64,000 nt of DNA, taken from Pseudomonas putida. Lineage in GTDB: Bacteria > Pseudomonadota > Gammaproteobacteria > Pseudomonadales > Pseudomonadaceae. Location: assembly GCF_028682635.1 (NCBI RefSeq), contig NZ_JANHLK010000021.1, positions 44,270 through 108,269 on the forward strand, given 5' to 3'. Numbering within the stretch: the first letter of the stretch is position 1; every line of letters starts with the position of its first letter. Of the stretch, positions 59,102 through 64,000 are shown one piece after another. The notes below the pieces were generated by a model. It searched no databases. It saw nothing but the letters and a program-made list of their open reading frames with translations, and was not told the origin of the DNA. A program made the translations under genes and the position numbers.

Positions 59102-59994
59102 GCCTGGGCTTCCCCACGGAACAGTTTGATGATGGCGGAGAAGTCCAGACCGCCGTTTCCTTGCAGGCTGAAGGTCTGGTACAGCTGCTGGGCTGCAGCA
59201 CCGAGCACCACCGGCTGACGCGCCTGTTTGGCGGCTTCGGTGGCGAGGCCCAGGTCCTTGAGCATCAGGTCGGTACCAAAGCCACCACTGTAACCACGCG
59301 AGGCCGGAGCATTTTCAAGCACGCCCGGGAACGGATTGTTGATCTCAGAGCTCCAGCAGCGACCGGTGGAGGTACCGATTACACCGGCCAGCACCTTGGC
59401 GTCCATGCCCAGGGCCACACCCAGGGCCATGGCCTCGGCGACGCCGACCATGGAAATGCCGAGCAGCATGTTGTTGGCAATCTTGGCCACCTGGCCGTTA
59501 CCTGCTGCGCCGCAATGCACGATGTTCCTGCCCATGGCCGAGAGGATCGGCAGGGCCTGGTCGTACACGCTGACCGGGCCGCCGACCATGAACGTCAGGG
59601 TGCCAGCCGTCGCTCCGCCGGTGCCGCCGGAGACCGGCGCGTCGAGCATCGGGTTGCCTTGGGCAAGGGCGAATCTGGCCACCTCGCGGGCACTTAGCGG
59701 GTCGATGGTGGAACTGTCGATCAACAGCACGCCTTGGCCAATATTGGCCAACAGGCCGTCCTTGCCGCGATAGACCTGCTTCACATGGTCTGCGGTTGGC
59801 AGCATGGTGATGATCACTTCAACCCCGGCCTTGGCCACGCCGGCGGGTGAGTCCGCGGCGCTGGCGCCAGCCTCGACCAGGGCGGCGACTGCCTGCGCAA
59901 AGGGATCGAAGACGGTCAGGCTGTGGCCAGCCTTGAGCAGGTTGCGGGCCATTGGGCCACCCATGTTGCCGAGGCCGAGAAATCCGATATGCAT
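59098..59994 (-). CDS. mmsB: 3-hydroxyisobutyrate dehydrogenase
   Basis: 298 aa. NAD site 'MHIGFLGLGNMGGPMARNLLKAGHSLTVFDP'; 'LIDSSTIDPLSAREVARFA', 'DAPVSGGTGGATAGTLTFMVGG' (substrate motif), 'IVHCGAAGNGQVAKIANNMLLG' with the catalytic Lys. Oxidises 3-hydroxyisobutyrate to methylmalonate semialdehyde. ATG 59994 is the conserved M-H-I-G start; the frame upstream to 60108 is not homologous. Sits 110 nt after the MmsA gene. Confidence 0.9.
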   Translation of the reverse strand: MHIGFLGLGNMGGPMARNLLKAGHSLTVFDPFAQAVAALVEAGASAADSPAGVAKAGVEVIITMLPTADHVKQVYRGKDGLLANIGQGVLLIDSSTIDPLSAREVARFALAQGNPMLDAPVSGGTGGATAGTLTFMVGGPVSVYDQALPILSAMGRNIVHCGAAGNGQVAKIANNMLLGISMVGVAEAMALGVALGMDAKVLAGVIGTSTGRCWSSEINNPFPGVLENAPASRGYSGGFGTDLMLKDLGLATEAAKQARQPVVLGAAAQQLYQTFSLQGNGGLDFSAIIKLFRGEAQA

Positions 59995-60104
59995 GATGAC
60001 TACCTTTTGCGTGTGGCGACGCGCTGTTGCGCATCGACCAGTAATGTCTGGCATTGCACCGTTCAGCTCCTGGCCGGCCGACGTTGTGCGCCGGCCGGCT
60101 GGGA

Positions 60105-61613
60105 TCATTTCAGGGTGATGGTGGTGTTCACCGTACCGCCGGTGTCATCTTCGTCGAACCAGCGCTGGGTGACCGTCTTGGTCTGGGTGTAGAAGGTCAC
60201 CACTTGCTTGCCGTAAGGGCCCAGGTCGCCGAGCTTGGACGCGCGCGAACCGGAGAAGGAAAACAGCGGGACCGGTACTGGAATCGGCACGTTGATGCCC
60301 ACCTGGCCGACGTCGATTTCTTCCTGGAAGTGACGGGCAGCGGCGCCGGAGCGGGTGAACAGGGCGGTACCGTTGCCATTCGGGTTGGCGTTGATGATCT
60401 CGATCGCCTCGCTCAGGCTGGCGGCCTGCATGACGCACAGCACCGGGCCGAAGATTTCCTCGCGGTACACGGACATTTGCGCAGTGACGCTGGAGAAGAT
60501 GGTCGGGCCGACGAAATTGCCGTCCTGGTAGCCGGGCACGCTCGGGTTGCGTCCATCGAGTTCGAGCCTGGCGCCTTCTTCGATGCCGCTGGCGATCAGG
60601 CTGTTGACGCGATCCAGTGCCGCGCAAGAGATCACCGGGCCGATGTCAGTGCCAGGTTCGGTGCCGGCATTGATCTTGAGGGTTTTGGTCCGCTCGATCA
60701 GGTCCGGCAACCAGCTCTGCGCTTCACCCACCAGGATCACCACTGGCAGGGCCATGCAGCGCTGGCCGGCGGCGCCGAAGGAGGCGCCCAGCAGGTTGTT
60801 CAACGTCTGCTGCTTGTTGGCATCGGGCAGGACGATGGCATGGTTCTTCGCGCCCATCATGCACTGTGCGCGCTTGCCGTTCTGGGTGGCGCGGTTGTAG
60901 ACATGGGTGCCGACCTTGGTCGAACCCACGAAGGACACGGCCTTGATGTCCGGGTGGTCGCAAATCAGGTTCACCGCATCGACGCCACCATGGATGACGT
61001 TGAGCACTCCCTTGGGTACACCGGCCTCCAGCGCCAGTTCAACCAGGCGCATGGTCACCAGTGGGTCTTGCTCGGACGGCTTGAGGATAAAGGTGTTGCC
61101 GGTAGCGATGGCCATCGGGAACATCCACAACGGGATCATCGCCGGGAAGTTGAACGGGGTGATGCCGGCGCACACGCCCAGCGGCTGCATCAAGGTATAG
61201 GTGTCGACACCGTTGGCGACGTTGTTGGCCAACTCACCCATCTGCAGGTTACCGATGGCGGTGGCGTGCTCGACCACCTCCAGACCGCGGAACACATCAC
61301 CTTCGGCATCCGGCAGGGTCTTGCCCTGTTCGGCGGTGAGCAGGGCGGCCAGTTCCTTGATGTTCTCGCGGATCAGCTGCTGGTACTTGAAGAAGATCCG
61401 GGAGCGGGCGCCGATCGGCGTCTTGCGCCAGGTCTTGAACGCTTCCCTGGCGCTGGCCACGGCAGCGTCCATTTCCTCGGCGGTGGCGAAGGGCACGCGA
61501 GCCAGGACTTCCTGGGTCGCCGGGTTGACCACGTCGCGCCACTGAGTGCTGCGTGATTCGACGAACTCGCCGTTGATGAGAAGCTTGACGCTTGGAATGC
61601 TGGAAGAGGTCAT
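60105..61613 (-). CDS. mmsA: Methylmalonate-semialdehyde dehydrogenase (CoA-acylating)
   Basis: 502 aa. 'GITPFNFPAMIPLWMFPMAIATGNTFILKPSEQDP' is the cofactor-binding region, 'VSFVGSTKVGTHVYNRATQNGKRAQCMMGAKNHAIVLPDANK' is diagnostic of MMSDH, and 'AAGQRCMALPV' holds the catalytic Cys. It converts methylmalonate semialdehyde to propionyl-CoA. Here it precedes mmsB, as in the P. aeruginosa mmsAB order. The regulator MmsR is not in the window. Confidence 0.92.
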   Translation of the reverse strand: MTSSSIPSVKLLINGEFVESRSTQWRDVVNPATQEVLARVPFATAEEMDAAVASAREAFKTWRKTPIGARSRIFFKYQQLIRENIKELAALLTAEQGKTLPDAEGDVFRGLEVVEHATAIGNLQMGELANNVANGVDTYTLMQPLGVCAGITPFNFPAMIPLWMFPMAIATGNTFILKPSEQDPLVTMRLVELALEAGVPKGVLNVIHGGVDAVNLICDHPDIKAVSFVGSTKVGTHVYNRATQNGKRAQCMMGAKNHAIVLPDANKQQTLNNLLGASFGAAGQRCMALPVVILVGEAQSWLPDLIERTKTLKINAGTEPGTDIGPVISCAALDRVNSLIASGIEEGARLELDGRNPSVPGYQDGNFVGPTIFSSVTAQMSVYREEIFGPVLCVMQAASLSEAIEIINANPNGNGTALFTRSGAAARHFQEEIDVGQVGINVPIPVPVPLFSFSGSRASKLGDLGPYGKQVVTFYTQTKTVTQRWFDEDDTGGTVNTTITLK

Positions 61614-61714
61614 TTTCAGTTCTGCCTACTTTCTTTGGGTCGAGTTAAGCCACTCGGCCTGGATGGCCGAGCGGTCGGAATTGAATTCAGGAGGGCCGGC
61701 GTACCGGCCCGGGT

Positions 61715-63418
61715 TCAGCCCTTGAGCTGTGGGAAGTCTTCTTCGAAGTACTCTTGAGCGCCGCGTGCATCATTCTGGCGGCGCTGCACTTCCATCTGGC
61801 GCAGTTCTACCCGGCGGATTTTCCCGGAGATGGTCTTGGGCAGTTCGCTGACGAATTCGATGCGCCGCACCCGCTTGTACGGCGCCAGATGCTCGCGGGC
61901 GAAGGCGAGGATACTGCCGGCGAGCTCAGCGCTGCCGGGTTCGTCATGGGCCAGGATGAGGAAAGCCTTGGGCACGGCCAGGCGAAGCGGATCGGGGCTT
62001 GGGACCACGGCCACTTCCATCACCGCCGGGTGCTCGATCAGCGCGCTTTCCAGCTCAAAGGGGCTGATGCGGTAGTCGGAGGCCTTGAACACGTCGTCGG
62101 CGCGCCCGACAAAGGTGATGTAGCCCTCGGTGTCGATCTGCGCGGTGTCGCCGGTGCGGTAGTAGCCGTCGCGCATCACTTCGGCGGTTTTTTCCGGGCT
62201 GTCCTCATAGCACAGCATCAGGCCAAGTGGACGCACGTCCAACGGCAGGGCGACTTCGCCCTCATTGCCGGGTACCCCGTCGGGGTCGAGCATGGTCACC
62301 CGGTAGCCCGGCAGCGGACGGCCCATGGAGCCGGGTTTGAGCACCTGGCCGGGGGTGTTGCCGACCAGGGCGGTGGTTTCCGACTGGCCGAAGCCGTCTC
62401 GCAGCGGCAAGTCCCAGGCATGCAGGATCTGCTCGATGATCTCCGGGTTGAGTGGCTCACCGGCGCCCACCAGTTCGCGCAGGCACAGGCGCGCCTTGTA
62501 ACTGGCCAGGTCCTCCTGGATCAGCATGCGCCACACGGTCGGCGGGGCGCACAGGCTGGTGACGCCGTAGCGCTCCAGGGTGCCGAGCAGGGCCGGGGCA
62601 CTGAAGCGCGCGACATTGTGGATGAAGATGCAGGCGCCGGCGTTCCAGGGGGCGAAGAGGCAGCTCCAGGCGTGCTTGGCCCAGCCCGGTGACGAGATGT
62701 TCAAGTGCAGGTCACCCGGTTGCAGGCCGATCCAGTACATGGTCGACAGGTGGCCCACCGGGTAACTCTGGTGGCTGTGCAGCACCATCTTCGGCTTGGA
62801 GGTGGTACCGGAGGTGAAGTACAGCAGCATCGGGTCGGTGGCCAGGGTGCGGCCTTCGACGTCGAACTGCTCGGAATACTCGCTGGCGGCGCTGTGCGGG
62901 GTCCAGCCAGCGGGGGCCGGGCCGACGCAGATGCGACTGCAGCCGTCACCCAGGCCGACGAACTTGTCGACATGGGCGCTGCCGACCACCAGATGACGAA
63001 CCTGGCCGCGCTCGATGCGGTCGCCCAGGTCATCGGGGGTCAGCAGGGCGGTGGCGGGGATAACCACGGCGCCAAGCTTGAAGGCGGCCAGCATGGTTTC
63101 CCACAGGGCGACGTCGTTGCCGAGCATCAGCAGGATGCGCTCGCCGCGGCGCACACCGAGGGCACGCAAGTGGTTGGCCACCTGATTGGAGCGTGAGGCC
63201 AGTTGCTGGAAGCTGTAGCGCTGCTCGCTGCCGTCTTCTTCGACGATCCACAGGGCGTTGGCCTGGTTGCCCTCGGCCATGGCATCGAAGTAATCCAGGG
63301 CCCAGTTGAACTCGTTCAGTTGCGGCCAGCGGAAGTCACGCACGGCAGTGGCGTAGTCGGTACGGTGGGCCAGCAGGAAATCGCGAGCGGCGAGGAAGGG
63401 TTGGCAGTTGCTGTTCAT
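61715..63418 (-). CDS. AMP-dependent acyl-CoA synthetase
   Basis: 567 aa of the ANL superfamily. 'DPMLLYFTSGTTSKPKMVLHSHQSY' is the P-loop-like A3 motif; 'RDGFGQSETTALVGNTPGQVLKPGSMGRPLPGYRVTMLD' the A5 region; 'YYRTGDTAQIDTEGYITFVGRADDVFKASDYRISPFELE' the A7/A8 hinge; and 'LPKTISGKIRRVELR' near the C-terminus holds the A10 Lys. It activates a carboxylate, here probably isobutyrate or another branched acid for the operon that follows. First gene of the valine/isobutyrate operon. Confidence 0.9.
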   Translation of the reverse strand: MNSNCQPFLAARDFLLAHRTDYATAVRDFRWPQLNEFNWALDYFDAMAEGNQANALWIVEEDGSEQRYSFQQLASRSNQVANHLRALGVRRGERILLMLGNDVALWETMLAAFKLGAVVIPATALLTPDDLGDRIERGQVRHLVVGSAHVDKFVGLGDGCSRICVGPAPAGWTPHSAASEYSEQFDVEGRTLATDPMLLYFTSGTTSKPKMVLHSHQSYPVGHLSTMYWIGLQPGDLHLNISSPGWAKHAWSCLFAPWNAGACIFIHNVARFSAPALLGTLERYGVTSLCAPPTVWRMLIQEDLASYKARLCLRELVGAGEPLNPEIIEQILHAWDLPLRDGFGQSETTALVGNTPGQVLKPGSMGRPLPGYRVTMLDPDGVPGNEGEVALPLDVRPLGLMLCYEDSPEKTAEVMRDGYYRTGDTAQIDTEGYITFVGRADDVFKASDYRISPFELESALIEHPAVMEVAVVPSPDPLRLAVPKAFLILAHDEPGSAELAGSILAFAREHLAPYKRVRRIEFVSELPKTISGKIRRVELRQMEVQRRQNDARGAQEYFEEDFPQLKG

Positions 63419-63768
63419 TTAAGTCTCCATCGATCGCGGGGGCGATCGGCGCGGTAACGGGTACGGGATGGTCAAGCGGCGAGGGGGGCTTCGCTGCGGG
63501 CAGCAATGCGTACCGGACGCGTGCAGGTACCTGAGAGCGGGGAGACGATGGCAAGCATGGATGTTTTCACGGTGGATGCCCTTGTTTGTTTTTGTTGGGT
63601 CTGGCCCGGTTCAAGACCAGGCGCTTGGGTTCAGTATATGCATGCAAAAATCAATTAAAAATGCTCATAATCACCGGTACGTTGTGCAAAAAAATCATAG
63701 CTGTGGCGCGTTGGATGGGAGGCCGTTCGCACTGTCAGAGAATGCGAGCGGCCCCGTCTGGCGGGGGG
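63419..63768. other. Non-coding gap upstream of the acyl-CoA synthetase operon
   Basis: 350 nt between the synthetase start and the porin stop. It is AT-rich around 63635-63700 (TATATGCATGCAAAAATCAA) and should hold the operon's promoter on the minus strand. No gene or clear hairpin was identified. Confidence 0.5.
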
Positions 63769-64000
63769 TTACCAGAGCGCCAGGGTATAGCTGACGATCA
63801 GGCGGTTTTCATCCAGGTCGCTGCCAAAGTGGGTCGAGCGAACCGTCGCGTTACGCCATTTCACGCCGACGTTTTTCAATGCACCGCTTTGCACCACATA
63901 ACCAATGTCGGTATCGCGTTCCCATTCCTTGCCTTGCGGGCGGTTGCTGCCCAGATCGATGTTGTCGCCGGTGAGGTAGCGCGTCATGAAGGTCAGGCCT
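63769..64000 (-). CDS. OprD-family outer-membrane porin, C-terminus (partial)
   Basis: The minus-strand frame enters from the right window edge and ends at 63769. 'GLTFMTRYLTGDNIDLGSN' followed by 'WERDTDIGYVVQSGALKNVGVKWRNATVRSTHFGSDLDENRLIVSYTLALW' is the conserved end of OprD/OpdX porins, with the terminal aromatic needed for barrel insertion. These take up basic amino acids or small aromatic and carboxylic acids. Its position beside the valine/isobutyrate genes fits an uptake role, but the specificity region lies outside the window. Confidence 0.9.
   Translation of the reverse strand, partial: GLTFMTRYLTGDNIDLGSNRPQGKEWERDTDIGYVVQSGALKNVGVKWRNATVRSTHFGSDLDENRLIVSYTLALW

Noticed and set aside
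60054..61556. 500-aa plus-strand ORF opposite mmsA
   Set aside because: Shadow of a gene with full MMSDH motifs; translated sequence lacks any fold signature.

Overview
The window is chromosomal DNA of a Pseudomonas, most likely of the P. fluorescens group. The evidence is high-GC coding DNA, short strongly Shine-Dalgarno-led operons, REP/REPIN hairpins with the 'GTAGGAGCGAGC' and 'GTGGGAGCGAGC' ends usual in that group, a membrane gluconate 2-dehydrogenase operon, a valine-degradation operon and an OprD-type porin. No tRNA, rRNA, CRISPR array or intact transposase was seen.

Layout. 0-2.5 kb: a flavin monooxygenase and a secreted endonuclease I. 2.7-6.5 kb: the three-subunit gluconate dehydrogenase (small Tat subunit, GMC flavoprotein, tri-haem cytochrome c). 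6.5-7.1 kb: a composite inverted repeat with a nested REPIN. 7.1-15.4 kb: a sugar-acid catabolic locus (fuconate-type dehydratase, LysR regulator, altronate/galactarate-type dehydratase, aldehyde dehydrogenase, Ldh-type oxidoreductase, MFS transporter). 15.4-19.7 kb: ClpP-like protein, KGG stress protein, lactate-permease homologue with a divergent Lrp/AsnC regulator, and small genes.

19.7-30.2 kb is the most unusual part: a visibly more AT-rich accessory island. A tightly coupled seven-gene minus-strand operon (29.7 to 21.5 kb) encodes a CysK/SbnA-like PLP enzyme, a circularly permuted ATP-grasp-like enzyme, a protein with DHH-like motifs, a B12-binding-type radical SAM protein, a RimK-like ATP-grasp ligase, an IucA/IucC-like synthetase and an aminotransferase. 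A convergent pair encodes a JmjC/cupin-type oxygenase and a small unknown protein. A 12-codon ORF with its own ribosome binding site sits 12 nt before the first gene. I recognise no described pathway with this gene set. It looks like a non-NRPS, amide-ligase-based small-molecule or modified-peptide pathway. The right flank carries decayed genes (MMPL transporter fragment joined to a DUF3313 gene with an internal stop), consistent with insertion and deletion.

31.6-46.4 kb: a lysine-rich protein, a lytic transglycosylase, a catabolic cluster (two FAD-dependent dehydrogenases, NIPSNAP protein, shikimate-dehydrogenase homologue, IclR regulator), a truncated class C beta-lactamase abutting a 333-bp triplication that copies the 3' end of a nitronate monooxygenase, an MBL-fold protein, and a LysR / alpha-beta hydrolase / MFS / carboxymuconolactone-decarboxylase-like cluster. 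46.4-54.5 kb: a 1302-aa autotransporter, an overlapping pair of 43-codon small genes, YdeI-like, fimbrial-like, GNAT, AraC and DUF417 genes. 54.5-64 kb: TetR and a chemoreceptor, then the valine/isobutyrate operon (acyl-CoA dehydrogenase, 3-hydroxyisobutyryl-CoA hydrolase, MmsB, MmsA, acyl-CoA synthetase) and the 3' end of an OprD-family porin cut by the window edge.

All family assignments come from reading motifs in translated sequence. No database search was run.
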